Source of the DNA: Hyphomicrobiales bacterium
Lineage (GTDB): Bacteria; Pseudomonadota; Alphaproteobacteria; Rhizobiales; Rhizobiaceae
NCBI GenBank assembly: GCA_900472395.1
Contig: UCHV01000003.1
Location: 62,001-126,000, forward strand
DNA: 64,000 nt
Reading direction: 5' to 3'
Below, piece by piece: positions 17,015-26,011 of the stretch. Position numbers and translations under genes: made by a program. Within the stretch, counting starts at the first letter, position 1. Each line of letters begins with the position of its first letter. The notes beneath the pieces were generated by a model. That model did no database searches, was not told the origin of the DNA, and saw nothing but the letters and a program-made list of their open reading frames with translations.

Positions 17015-17473
17015 TCAGTTCTGCGCACGCTGCTTGGTGGCGTCGAGTTCTGTCTTGCTCTCGGTGGTGATCTCGGTGATTTTTGCCGAGGCGCCGATGG
17101 CACGGTCGAACGCTTCGGTCATGGCGGCGATGGCTTCGACCGAGGTGCCTTCAAGGCCGCCAGCGGCCGCCCATTCGAGGTTCCAGATGCCGGAAAGGCC
17201 ATCTTCGCCCGCGACGTCATGGGTTTCGATGGCGGTGAACACATCTTCGTGGCGAACCATGTAGGAGGCCGCGGCCGAAACTTCGGACGGTACGTCGCCC
17301 TTCTGGTTGTTGGCGAGCTCGGACAGTTCGCGTTCGTTGATTGCGGACTTGCCGTTTTCCTTGAGGTACTCGATCAGCACCTGACTGGATTTTGCCGCGT
17401 TGAGCTTCTGCTCGAACGAGGAATAGGTGGATTGTGAAGGGGCCGTTACGCCTGCGGGCAATGTGATTGACAT
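17015..17473 (-). CDS. 152-residue T3SS-associated protein: HrpF/NolX-type segment plus needle-like tail
   Basis: Residues 15-105 (QVLIEYLKENGKSAINEREL, ELANN, AASYMVRHEDVFTAIETHDV, GEDGLSGIWNLEWAA) recall the repeated EF-hand-like segment of the HrpF/NolX/HrpK translocator group as I remember it: a leading helix, a polar loop, then a residue pattern ending in DG. The last 38 residues match the 52-residue protein at 6596-6754 at 30 positions (SAKITEITTESKTELDATKQ). No signal peptide, so export would be type III. It lies alone, convergent with the main operon. A needle-tip or translocon-linked role is plausible but not shown. Confidence 0.65.
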   Translation of the reverse strand: MSITLPAGVTAPSQSTYSSFEQKLNAAKSSQVLIEYLKENGKSAINERELSELANNQKGDVPSEVSAAASYMVRHEDVFTAIETHDVAGEDGLSGIWNLEWAAAGGLEGTSVEAIAAMTEAFDRAIGASAKITEITTESKTELDATKQRAQN

Positions 17474-17818
17474 CGAAATCTTCCTTGGCTGACAACAGTA
17501 AGGATTTATTCACCAAGTCGATGACGGTGGTATGAAGTGAAGATGAACGGCGACATGCCGTTTAGTGGGGCTTCCAGTCTGCAATGCCTCGAACTGCTCC
17601 GGCCCACGTGGACAACCTCGATACATATCCACATGCAATCACTTGCAATTCAAACATGATTTTAATAGTCAACTAATAGAAAGCCATCGAGCCGACGCAA
17701 TCGAGGAGACGGCACCTGCTCCTTGGTCGACGGCGAACAACTATGACATCACCCAGTACTCCATTGCTTGGCGCATACGCAGACGTTCGGCCATCGGTAC
17801 AATAAACGGTAGCCGAGC
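17474..17818. promoter_or_regulatory. Intergenic region before the ECF sigma gene
   Basis: 345 bases with no supported gene. The left part must hold the promoter of the minus-strand protein at 17473; AAGGAAG lies about eight bases in front of its start. The AT-rich stretch 17640-17690 contains a candidate RirA box (17657-17671). No promoter elements could be fixed with confidence for the sigma gene. Confidence 0.4.
17657..17671. promoter_or_regulatory. Candidate RirA-binding iron-response (IRO) box
   Basis: The sequence TGA TTTTAATAG TCA fits the rhizobial IRO consensus TGA-N9-TCA, bound by the iron regulator RirA. It lies about 150 bases upstream of the FecI-like sigma gene. Its core shares AATAGTCAA with the second candidate at 27077-27091, which also precedes iron genes. 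Confidence 0.55.
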
Positions 17819-18319
17819 ATGTGGGATCTGCATACGCTTTTTAAAAAGCACGCGCGCGAAATAGCGCAATCGCTTCGTCGACGTGGAATCCGGGAAGATG
17901 TCGCCGACGACCTTACTCAGGATGCGTTTGTCAGAGTTTTGTCATCGCCACCGAAGGAAACCTCGGCAAACGTGAACCAGGCGGGCTATCTGTATATGAT
18001 CGCTCGCAATCTGGGTATCGATCACCTGCGCCGCTCTCATCTGGTAAGCTTCGTTTCGCTGGAGCCCGAGGAGTTCGCCAGAATAAGGGATGTTTCTCCC
18101 TCGCCGGAAAAGATCACCTATGATCGGCAGATGCTCGACCTGACACAACGGGCGCTCCGGGAACTGCCCGAGCGCACACGCCGAGCTTTCGAGATGCACA
18201 GGATCGAGGAAATGACGATTGCCGCTATAGCGGCCGAGTTGAATCTATCGGTTTCTCGGGTCTGGAAGCTTATTCAGGACGCCTACGAGCATATTGACGG
18301 CCGCCTCCCGGCCCAATAA
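17819..18319 (+). CDS. FecI-like ECF sigma factor
   Basis: 166 residues. Sigma region 2 spans about residues 5-75 (DVADDLTQDAFVRVL, AGYLYMIARNLGIDHLRRS) and region 4 about 105-160 (LRELPERTRRAFEMHRIEEM, TIAAIAAELNLSVSRVWKLI). This is the iron-starvation FecI family that transcribes one receptor operon when its FecR partner signals. It is followed by a fecR-like gene and a receptor with a signalling domain, the standard cell-surface signalling trio. A candidate IRO box lies upstream. Confidence 0.93.
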   Translation: MWDLHTLFKKHAREIAQSLRRRGIREDVADDLTQDAFVRVLSSPPKETSANVNQAGYLYMIARNLGIDHLRRSHLVSFVSLEPEEFARIRDVSPSPEKITYDRQMLDLTQRALRELPERTRRAFEMHRIEEMTIAAIAAELNLSVSRVWKLIQDAYEHIDGRLPAQ

Positions 18320-18415
18320 CTCAGGTCCGCCATCCCGAACAGCCTTGATCGAAGTTCCGTTTCGCTGTGTCGCACAATCACAGCATCTCCCCCACAGGCC
18401 CAGAGAGGAAGCGAG

Positions 18416-19369
18416 ATGACCGAGCCCTCGACCGAGCGTCGCCTGTTTCGCGAAGCGATGGATCTGGCCATCCGCCTGCAGAACGATCCGAGGAACGAGA
18501 TTTCGATCGCCATGGTGCGATCGTGGGCGGCGCGGAGCCCTGAGCATGCGCGGGCTTGGGACCGGGTCGCGCGCGTTCATGGCGTAACCGGCAAAGTCCT
18601 TGCCGAAGAGCGCCGTGGTGCTCAAGCCGCGATGCCGTCCAGAAGACAGTTGCTGATGGGTGGCATGTCTGTTGTCGGCCTTGCTTCGGTGGGCACCATC
18701 ATCGCACCGGGCATGCTGGTACAGGCGAGAGCGGACCACCTGACGGATACGGCCGAGTTCCAGCGGATCGCTCTTTCCGATGGAAGCGCCATGACGTTGG
18801 GGCCGGCGAGCGCGGTGACAATAGAGATCACGCCGACAAGGCGCTCCATCGGGCTGCTGAAAGGCATGGTTTTTGTCGATGCCGTCAAAGACCCTTCGCG
18901 GAATTTCTCCATCCAGTGCGAAGGTGTCACGGCCAGGACGTCCGAAGCCGCCATGAACCTCTCAGAGCAAGCGGGAACAGTCTCCATCTCTGTCGAGAAA
19001 GGCGATATCGAGGTGAACGGATCACATTCGGCCCCGCTCTCCGCCAATCGTTTGTCGGCGGGTGAGTGGCTGAATACAGATTATTCGGGAACGGTGCTTC
19101 AACGCGGCAAACAGGACGTGTTGCAACTGGCAGGTTGGCGCGATGGCTACCTGACCGCAGACAGGGAAACCGTCGGCGCCATGATTGCGAAGATCGCGAG
19201 GTGGCTTCCCGAACGCGTTGTCATTGCAGACCCGTGGCTGGGCTCCAGGCTCGTCAGCGGGGTTTTCGATACCAGCGATCCTGTTGGCGCGATAGAAGCC
19301 GTCATCCGGCCGTTCGATGCCAAGGTGCGTGTCATGAGACCTCTGCTGATCGTCATTTCGGCCGCATAA
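18416..19369 (+). CDS. FecR-like anti-sigma factor / signal transducer
   Basis: 317 residues; GAGAGGAAG precedes the ATG. The N-terminal cytoplasmic domain (about residues 1-75) has the conserved Trp motif region (AMVRSWAARSPEHARAWDRV). One membrane helix lies at about 80-105 (LLMGGMSVVGLASVGTIIAP), then the periplasmic FecR beta domain (DGSAMTLGPASAVTIEITPT, RRSIGLLKGMVFVDAVKDPS). It receives the signal from the receptor's N-terminal domain and controls the sigma factor upstream. Confidence 0.9.
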   Translation: MTEPSTERRLFREAMDLAIRLQNDPRNEISIAMVRSWAARSPEHARAWDRVARVHGVTGKVLAEERRGAQAAMPSRRQLLMGGMSVVGLASVGTIIAPGMLVQARADHLTDTAEFQRIALSDGSAMTLGPASAVTIEITPTRRSIGLLKGMVFVDAVKDPSRNFSIQCEGVTARTSEAAMNLSEQAGTVSISVEKGDIEVNGSHSAPLSANRLSAGEWLNTDYSGTVLQRGKQDVLQLAGWRDGYLTADRETVGAMIAKIARWLPERVVIADPWLGSRLVSGVFDTSDPVGAIEAVIRPFDAKVRVMRPLLIVISAA

Positions 19370-19480
19370 GATTTTTTCGCAAAACAGAGAAAAAATGAGG
19401 TGCCCGTTCGTATTGGATGACAGGGCGGCGGGTGAAAGCGCGCACATGCCCGGAAATTTTATACAGGACATGGGGCGCAC

Positions 19481-22111
19481 ATGAAGAGCGGGTATCGTCA
19501 AAGCGGGTTCAGAAAATATGCGAGCGGCACGTCGCTGTTCGTCCTGCTGTCAACAACGGCCATGTTGTCGGTCGGTATGGGGCCGACGAGCGCTTTCGCG
19601 CAGGCCAGTACCACGAGCTTCAATATCCCGGCTGGCCCCCTGGGGAATGCTCTCGCGCTTTTCGGTCGGCAAGCCAACGCCCAGATATCCTATGAAGCCT
19701 CACTCGTGGCTGGAAAAACGTCGACCGGCATCAGAGGCAACACGACGTCGCAATCGGCCCTGTCGCAGATATTGCAGAATTCCGGGCTGGCTTACCGGTT
19801 TACCGATTTTCGCAATGTCCTGATCACGAGCGCCACGTCCTCCGATGTTTCGTCGCAAGACGGTTCAACGACGCTGGCGCCGATTGTCGTTCGATCCGCG
19901 AACGGTCGCAGCGATGCAATCTATATGTCACCGGGGTCATCCGATTACATTTCCAGCACCGACATGGCGCGCATCCCGCCATCCTCCACCGGCGATTTGT
20001 TCAAGACAACTTCAGGCGTGATTTCCAGCGGCAACCGAAATGGCGATACCGTTGACGTCAATATCCGTGGAATGCAGGGATATAACCGCGTCAACATGCT
20101 TATCGATGGTGCTTCTTCATCGAGTTCCGATTACCGGGGTTATAGCGGCAGCAGAAGCCGCATGTCGGTCGATCCTTCCATGCTCGGCGGCATAAGTGTG
20201 GAAAAAGGCCCGGATAGCGGTCCTCTGGGGGCAGGCTATAATGCCGGCATGGTCAACGCGAAGACGCTCGAGCCGGGCGATATCCTCATGGACGGACGCA
20301 AGGTCGGTGTCCGTATGCAGTCGGTTCTTGGTGGTAACACTCTTTCACCGCCGCCGGCGTTGACCGGCGCAAATGCTTATTCCTACGGGCTTACGCCGGA
20401 CAAATGGCATGAGACCTATCCGGGGACGACCGATCGCCCAGGTCTGTTGGGTGGCGACAATTTCAGAGGTAACGTGGCAGCGGCCATGACCACCGACAAT
20501 GTGGATCTCCTGGCGGCTTACTCACGGGTGGTCGAAGGCAATTATTTCTCCGGTCGGCGCGGAGGAGAATATGGCCGCATTGAAACCAACGATTATAATG
20601 GGCAACAGTATTACCGCGACGCCTCTTACGCGCCGGGTTACGAGGTCTACAATACGTCCAAGATATCGAAATCGGGGCTGCTGAAAGGCGAGTTTCGGTT
20701 TGCCGAGGATCAGTCGCTGAAACTCAGCTATATGTTTTACGACAGTGTTTTCGGCGAACACGACAACGAAACGGTGATGCAGAACGCCAGTCCGAATTAC
20801 CCGGTAATTCCGACGCAGATGCCGCCGATGACAATCAGGACGAATAATTACGTCGCCAACTACAAGTACACTCCGGATAACGATCTGATCGATCTGGCGG
20901 CAAACCTCTGGTATGTCGACAAGTCCGAAAGCTTCTGGAATTCGGAAAAGCCCGGCGCGAAATCCGACGACGTGCGGCAGCAATATTTCTATCAGACAAA
21001 TCTCGGGGGCGAGATTTACAACACGTCGAAATTTGCGGGCGATTGGGGTAACCTGACGAGCCGCTACGGTGTCAGCCTGTCGGTGGAGCGCTCGCGCAAC
21101 AATCCCGAGCAGTGCGACAGTTCTCGCTGGAATGAAACGCCATCGGATCCGTTCTGCTTCCCCCGCACCGATTTTTATAACCCGCAGGGGCAGCGTGAAA
21201 TCGGCAGCGTCTTTGTTCAGAATACCTACAAGCCTTTCGAATGGCTGACGCTCAACGGCGACCTGCGGTACGACGCTTACAAGATCGATGCCGTGAACGC
21301 CTCCAACGATGCCAGCGGGCAGCGGTTCAATCCCAAGGCGGCTGTCACCGTCGAACCTATCGACGGCGTTCAGTTCTATGCCCAGCAGGCGATGGGATGG
21401 CGCCCGCCGAGCCTGCGCGAGATGACGATGAATTTCAATGTCGTCCCCAATCCCGACCTGAAGCCGGAACTATCCAACAATACCGAGATCGGGATGAACA
21501 TTCTCCGGGATGGCCTCTTCAGCGACGAAGACTCGCTGAGGCTGAAGGTCGGTTATTTCATAAACCGCACCGAAAATTATGTCGCGAGAACACGGTTGCC
21601 GGATTACACGAGCACCTGGATGAACATCGACGAAGCCCGACAGCAGGGCTGGGAAGCAAATTTGAAGTACGACACCGGCGTGCTTTTCGGTGAACTCAAC
21701 GTCACCCGGTACAACAGCATAAAATATTGCTTCCCGGAGACGGGATGCGTTGCTGATGTCAACAGGACGCCGGGCGGCATCCCGACGGACTACCAGGCGA
21801 ATTACGTGCCGCCGAAATACAATGGGAGCTTAACCGTAGGCGCGCGTTTACTGGAAGATCGAAATCTGACAATCGGTGCGCGTGCGGATTTCAACGGCGA
21901 AATTGCTCTCCAGATCGGGGAGAATGGCGCAAGGCAGACCGAAAAACAGGTCATCTTCAATGCCTTCGCCAACTATCAGTACAATGAGAGGATCAGCGCC
22001 AACCTGAGCGTCGAAAACATCAGGGATGACTATTATTACGATCCGATGGTTGTCGGCCGCATTCCATCTCCGGGCAGAACGTTCAGGGCGACCCTGACAG
22101 CGAAGTTCTAG
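19481..22111 (+). CDS. TonB-dependent receptor with signalling domain, HasR/HemR-like
   Basis: 876 residues. Signal peptide to about residue 40, then a secretin/TonB short N-terminal (STN) domain at 45-107 (FNIPAGPLGNALALFGRQAN), which talks to FecR. The plug shows VDVNIRGMQGYNRVNMLIDG and YRGYSGSRSRMSVDPSMLGG, then GGISVEKGPDSGPLGAG; this pattern recalls heme/hemophore receptors of the HasR type. The barrel ends with RTFRATLTAKF, a normal C-terminal Phe. Substrate is probably heme or a hemophore but a siderophore is possible. Third gene of the sigma/anti-sigma/receptor unit. Confidence 0.88.
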   Translation: MKSGYRQSGFRKYASGTSLFVLLSTTAMLSVGMGPTSAFAQASTTSFNIPAGPLGNALALFGRQANAQISYEASLVAGKTSTGIRGNTTSQSALSQILQNSGLAYRFTDFRNVLITSATSSDVSSQDGSTTLAPIVVRSANGRSDAIYMSPGSSDYISSTDMARIPPSSTGDLFKTTSGVISSGNRNGDTVDVNIRGMQGYNRVNMLIDGASSSSSDYRGYSGSRSRMSVDPSMLGGISVEKGPDSGPLGAGYNAGMVNAKTLEPGDILMDGRKVGVRMQSVLGGNTLSPPPALTGANAYSYGLTPDKWHETYPGTTDRPGLLGGDNFRGNVAAAMTTDNVDLLAAYSRVVEGNYFSGRRGGEYGRIETNDYNGQQYYRDASYAPGYEVYNTSKISKSGLLKGEFRFAEDQSLKLSYMFYDSVFGEHDNETVMQNASPNYPVIPTQMPPMTIRTNNYVANYKYTPDNDLIDLAANLWYVDKSESFWNSEKPGAKSDDVRQQYFYQTNLGGEIYNTSKFAGDWGNLTSRYGVSLSVERSRNNPEQCDSSRWNETPSDPFCFPRTDFYNPQGQREIGSVFVQNTYKPFEWLTLNGDLRYDAYKIDAVNASNDASGQRFNPKAAVTVEPIDGVQFYAQQAMGWRPPSLREMTMNFNVVPNPDLKPELSNNTEIGMNILRDGLFSDEDSLRLKVGYFINRTENYVARTRLPDYTSTWMNIDEARQQGWEANLKYDTGVLFGELNVTRYNSIKYCFPETGCVADVNRTPGGIPTDYQANYVPPKYNGSLTVGARLLEDRNLTIGARADFNGEIALQIGENGARQTEKQVIFNAFANYQYNERISANLSVENIRDDYYYDPMVVGRIPSPGRTFRATLTAKF

Positions 22112-22527
22112 CGACATTTTCATCTCGCGTCATATCGACATGGCTGCGGCGGTTGCTGCCGCAGCCAATATCCGCACGATTAGACTGCGGACGGTTTCCA
22201 CTCGATGATTTCGCCCAGCTGGTCTTAGCCCGATCCTGGAATTCCTCGGCGGCACGGCTTCTGAGCCTCATCAGGCGCGCCGATCTCATTCAGCAGGACC
22301 TATTCCCCCCTGCAAGTTGCATTTTCGCTGCCTGTTCACGCCCCGAAACCGTGACGGAATAAACATGAACGGCATATACCACTTTTAAAATACGCTGCGC
22401 TATATTGCCACATAAGATAGGTTTGCGAGATAAGACATCAGGACGCAGATGCAGCAGGCAGCCGGATGATCGATGCCGCGCGGCGTGCTACTGGTGAAAC
22501 GCAGCAAAATGACGATGTGGGACGGCG
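22112..22527. other. Intergenic region between receptor and acnB
   Basis: 416 bases. The left part contains the inverted repeat 22141-22167. The right part (about 22370-22440) is AT-rich and should hold the acnB promoter. Short open frames here lack ribosome sites and family resemblance, so none is called. Confidence 0.4.
22141..22167. terminator. Inverted repeat after the TonB-dependent receptor
   Basis: TGGCTGCGGC (22141-22150) and GCCGCAGCCA (22158-22167) pair perfectly over 10 bases with a seven-base loop, 30 bases after the receptor stop. There is no U tract, so it is a plausible terminator or mRNA-stabilising hairpin rather than a textbook one. Confidence 0.5.
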
Positions 22528-25317
22528 ATGAACTTGTATTTGGACTATCTGAGCGAGATTGAAAGCAGAAAAGGTTTGGGCCTTGCTCCAAAGCCGATAG
22601 ACGACGCAAAGCTGACGGCCGAGATCATCGGTCTGATCGAAGATGCCGATAGCCAACACCGCAGCACCGCGCTGGGTTTCTTCATCTACAATACGCTGCC
22701 GGGCACGACGAGCGCCGCGGGCGTGAAGGCGGCCTTTCTCGGCAAGATCGTTCTCGGCGAGGTTGTCGTTCCTGAGATTTCTCCCGAATATGCTCTGGAG
22801 CTGTTGTCGCACATGAAGGGCGGCCCGTCGATCAAGACGCTGCTCGATGTGGCACTTGGCGATAACGCCGCTGTTTCGACTGCGGCTGGGGATGTGCTGA
22901 AGACCCAGGTCTTCCTCTATGACGCCGACATGTTCCGTCTGCGCGATGCCTACAAGGCTGGCAATGTCGTCGCCAAGGACGTTCTTGAAAGCTACGCCAA
23001 GGCCGAATTCTTTACCAAGCTTCCCGACGTGGAAGACGAAATCAAGGTGGTGACCTTTGTTGCGGCCGAAGGCGATATCTCGACCGACCTTCTGTCGCCC
23101 GGCAATCAGGCGCATTCGCGCTCCGACCGGCAATTGCACGGTCAGTGCATGATCACACCCGAGGCGCAGCAGGAAATCGTTGCGCTGCAAAAGCAGCACC
23201 CGGACAAGCGGGTCATGCTGATCGCAGAAAAGGGCACGATGGGCGTTGGCTCCTCGCGTATGTCCGGCGTCAACAACGTGGCGCTGTGGACGGGCAAGCA
23301 GGCGAGCCCATATGTGCCGTTCGTCAATATTGCTCCGATCGTCGCCGGCACCAACGGCATCTCGCCGATCTTCGCAACAACGGTCGATGTGACCGGCGGT
23401 ATCGGCATCAACCTGAAAAACTGGGTCAAGAAGCTCGGTGAGGACGGTAAGCCGATCCTCAACAACGATGGCAACCCCATCCTGGAGCAAAAATTCTCGG
23501 TCGAAACCGGTACCGTGCTTCGGATCGATGCAAAGACCAGAAAACTGCGTGACGAGGCAGGCAATGAGCTTGTCGATGTGGCAAGCGCCTTTACCCCCCA
23601 GAAAATGGAGTTCATGAAGGCAGGCAGTTCCTATGCCATCGTGTTCGGCAAGAAGCTCCAGACCTTTGCTGCGCAGACGCTCGGCATCGAACCCACGCCT
23701 GTCTTCGCTTCCAACAAGGAAATCGCGATTGAAGGCCAGGGCCTGACGGCCGTCGAGAAGATCTTCAACCGCAACGCCGTCGGCGTGACGCCGGGCAAGG
23801 TACTGCATGCCGGCTCCGACGTCCGCGTCAAGGTCAACATCGTCGGCAGCCAGGACACAACCGGCCTGATGACCGCGCAGGAACTGGAGGCGATGGCCGC
23901 GACCGTCATTTCGCCGCTGGTCGACGGTGCCTATCAGTCGGGCTGCCACACCGCCTCCGTCTGGGACAAGAAGGCTGAGGCAAACATTCCGAAGCTGATG
24001 TCCTTCATGAACAATTTCGGGGTGATCACCGCCCGCGATCCGAAGGGCGTCTATCACTCGATGACCGACGTCATCCACAAGGTGCTGAACGACATTACCG
24101 TGGACGACTGGGCGATCATCATCGGTGGCGACAGCCACACGCGCATGTCCAAGGGCGTAGCCTTCGGTGCGGATTCCGGCACCGTCGCTCTGGCGCTTGC
24201 CACCGGCGAGGCGACCATGCCGATCCCGCAGTCGGTCAAGGTGACCTTCAAGGGTTCGATGCAGCCGTATATGGACTTCCGCGACGTCGTCCACGCCACT
24301 CAGGCGCAGATGCTGAAGCAACATGGCGACAACGTCTTCCAAGGCCGCATCATCGAAGTTCACATCGGCACGCTGCTCGCCGATCAGGCCTTCACCTTCA
24401 CCGACTGGACGGCCGAGATGAAGGCCAAGGCGTCGATCTGTATCAGCCAGGACGACACCTTGATCGAATCGCTGGAGATCGCCAAGTCGCGCATCCAGAT
24501 CATGATCGACAAGGGTATGGACAATGCCGCGCAGACGCTGAAAGGCCTGATCGCCAAGGCGGACGCACGCATTGCCGAAATCCGTTCGGGCGAAAAGCCG
24601 GCTCTGGTGCCTGACGACAACGCGAAGTATTTCGCCGAAGTCGTGGTCGATCTGGATGTGATCGATGAGCCGATGATCGCGGATCCGGATGTCAACAACG
24701 CCGACGTCTCCAGACGCTACACGCACGATACGATCCGCCCGGTTTCCTATTACGGCGGCACCAAGAAGGTCGATCTCGGCTTCGTGGGATCGTGCATGGT
24801 GCACAAGGGCGACATGAAGATCGTGGCGCAGATGCTCAAGAACATCGAAAAGGCCGAAGGCCGGGTCGAGTTCAAGGCTCCGCTCGTCGTCGCCGCTCCA
24901 ACCTACAACATCATCGATGAGTTGAAGGCTGAAGGCGACTGGGAAATTCTCCAGAAGTATTCCGGCTACGAATTCGACGACCTGAAACCCAAGACTGCCA
25001 ACCGGACCGCATACGAGAACATTCTCTATCTCGAGCGCCCGGGCTGCAACCTGTGCATGGGCAATCAGGAAAAGGCGGAGAAGGGTGACACCGTTCTCGC
25101 CACCTCCACCCGTCTGTTCCAGGGTCGCGTGGTGGAAGACACGGCCGAGAAGAAGGGTGAATCCTTGCTCGCATCGACCCCGGTCGTGGTTCTTTCAGCC
25201 ATTCTCGGCCGCACGCCAAGCGTCGAGGAATACAGAAATGCAGTCGAGGGCATCGATCTTACCAAGTTTGCGCCCCCGAAGACCCCTCGGCTCGACCCGC
25301 TCTCTGTCCAGTACTGA
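22528..25317 (+). CDS. acnB: Aconitate hydratase B / 2-methylisocitrate dehydratase
   Basis: 929 residues. It begins with the AcnB helical domain (GFFIYNTLPGTTSAAGVKAA at about residue 50) and has the substrate-loop region CMITPEAQQEIVALQ and SDRQLHGQCM near 200, SGCHTASVWDKKAEA near 471, and GGDSHTRMSKGVAFGADSGT near 535. The 4Fe-4S ligands are likely Cys756 (GSCMVHKGD), Cys840 and Cys843 (GCNLCMGNQ). E. coli AcnB is about 865 residues, so this form carries about 60 extra. It runs the citrate-isocitrate step of the TCA cycle in the cytoplasm. Not obviously co-transcribed with neighbours; a terminator follows. A long open frame on the opposite strand is a shadow. Confidence 0.95.
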   Translation: MNLYLDYLSEIESRKGLGLAPKPIDDAKLTAEIIGLIEDADSQHRSTALGFFIYNTLPGTTSAAGVKAAFLGKIVLGEVVVPEISPEYALELLSHMKGGPSIKTLLDVALGDNAAVSTAAGDVLKTQVFLYDADMFRLRDAYKAGNVVAKDVLESYAKAEFFTKLPDVEDEIKVVTFVAAEGDISTDLLSPGNQAHSRSDRQLHGQCMITPEAQQEIVALQKQHPDKRVMLIAEKGTMGVGSSRMSGVNNVALWTGKQASPYVPFVNIAPIVAGTNGISPIFATTVDVTGGIGINLKNWVKKLGEDGKPILNNDGNPILEQKFSVETGTVLRIDAKTRKLRDEAGNELVDVASAFTPQKMEFMKAGSSYAIVFGKKLQTFAAQTLGIEPTPVFASNKEIAIEGQGLTAVEKIFNRNAVGVTPGKVLHAGSDVRVKVNIVGSQDTTGLMTAQELEAMAATVISPLVDGAYQSGCHTASVWDKKAEANIPKLMSFMNNFGVITARDPKGVYHSMTDVIHKVLNDITVDDWAIIIGGDSHTRMSKGVAFGADSGTVALALATGEATMPIPQSVKVTFKGSMQPYMDFRDVVHATQAQMLKQHGDNVFQGRIIEVHIGTLLADQAFTFTDWTAEMKAKASICISQDDTLIESLEIAKSRIQIMIDKGMDNAAQTLKGLIAKADARIAEIRSGEKPALVPDDNAKYFAEVVVDLDVIDEPMIADPDVNNADVSRRYTHDTIRPVSYYGGTKKVDLGFVGSCMVHKGDMKIVAQMLKNIEKAEGRVEFKAPLVVAAPTYNIIDELKAEGDWEILQKYSGYEFDDLKPKTANRTAYENILYLERPGCNLCMGNQEKAEKGDTVLATSTRLFQGRVVEDTAEKKGESLLASTPVVVLSAILGRTPSVEEYRNAVEGIDLTKFAPPKTPRLDPLSVQY

Positions 25318-25339
25318 GCCCCGAGCGCAATAAACAAAC

Positions 25340-25366
25340 AACCCCGAAGGCAATGCCTCCGGGGTT
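25340..25366. terminator. Bidirectional terminator after acnB
   Basis: AACCCCGAAGGC (25340-25351), loop AAT, GCCTCCGGGGTT (25355-25366): a 12-bp stem with one mismatch. The plus strand continues GTTCC, and the minus strand continues with T-rich sequence (TGTTTGTTTATT), so it suits both acnB and the convergent gene ending at 25421. Confidence 0.8.
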
Positions 25367-25420
25367 GTTCCGGAGCCGCGGCATCGAACTTACTTCCCGA
25401 GCGAGTGCTGATAGATCACT

Positions 25421-25876
25421 TCACACGGCAGGCTTGACCGACGGAAGTTCGATCCGTCCGTTATCTTCACCATCCCAGTATTCTATCATTCGCGCTGTAA
25501 CCTTGATGAGGAGAATGCCGGGTGTATCGACACCTTGCGGGAACCAGCGGTCAAGGTCGCTTACCCAATGTTGCTCGAACTGCGTCTTGTCGCGGATCAG
25601 GCTCGCTTCTCCGTCGACGGCGATGAAGATGCCTGGCTTGCCGAGAATGCTGGGTGGAGCCGTAAATGTCAGTGCGACGCGCGCATCCTGCGAAACCTCG
25701 CTGACCTTTTTCGTGTTTTCATAAGAGAAGAACCAGGAGTCGCCGTCATACTCCACGTCGCCGTTATTGCTCATCGGGCGGCTGCTGATGCAGCCAGAGC
25801 CGCCGTGTGTGTTGAACATGCAGAAATCGATCTTGCCAAGCTTTTTGGAAAGCTCTTCCATCGTCATCGCGCTCAT
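25421..25876 (-). CDS. PNPOx-fold flavin-binding protein (general stress protein 26 family)
   Basis: 151 residues; AGGAGGAG lies five bases before the ATG. The split-barrel pattern is visible: FCMFNTHGGSGCISSRPMSN, then YDGDSWFFSYENTKKVSEVS, ARVALTFTAPPSILGKPGIF, and WFPQGVDTPGILLIKVTARM. Members of this group bind FMN, FAD or similar cofactors and are linked to stress; the exact reaction is not known from sequence. It stands alone between acnB and the araC-type gene. Confidence 0.85.
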   Translation of the reverse strand: MSAMTMEELSKKLGKIDFCMFNTHGGSGCISSRPMSNNGDVEYDGDSWFFSYENTKKVSEVSQDARVALTFTAPPSILGKPGIFIAVDGEASLIRDKTQFEQHWVSDLDRWFPQGVDTPGILLIKVTARMIEYWDGEDNGRIELPSVKPAV

Positions 25877-26011
25877 CTGCTCCTCCTGGAATGAACAGAA
25901 ACGAAACAGACGACGTGTCGCTTGGTTCCTCGCTCACCCTGCGTTTGGTGAGCTACGCTGACGAGCACGCGAATGTTGGTTCCATGGCAGGTGTCCATGC
26001 CCTGCGGTATT

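Noticed and set aside
19452..19457. GGAAAT resembling a FecI-type -35 element before the receptor gene
   Set aside because: It is only 24 bases before the ATG, leaving no room for a -10 element, transcript start and ribosome site.
22153..22362. 69-codon open frame in the receptor-acnB gap
   Set aside because: No ribosome site and no recognisable protein features; it overlaps the likely terminator.
22438..24804. Long minus-strand open frame (788 codons) opposite acnB
   Set aside because: It is a high-GC shadow of the well-supported aconitase gene, His/Arg/Asp-rich, without family motifs or a ribosome site.
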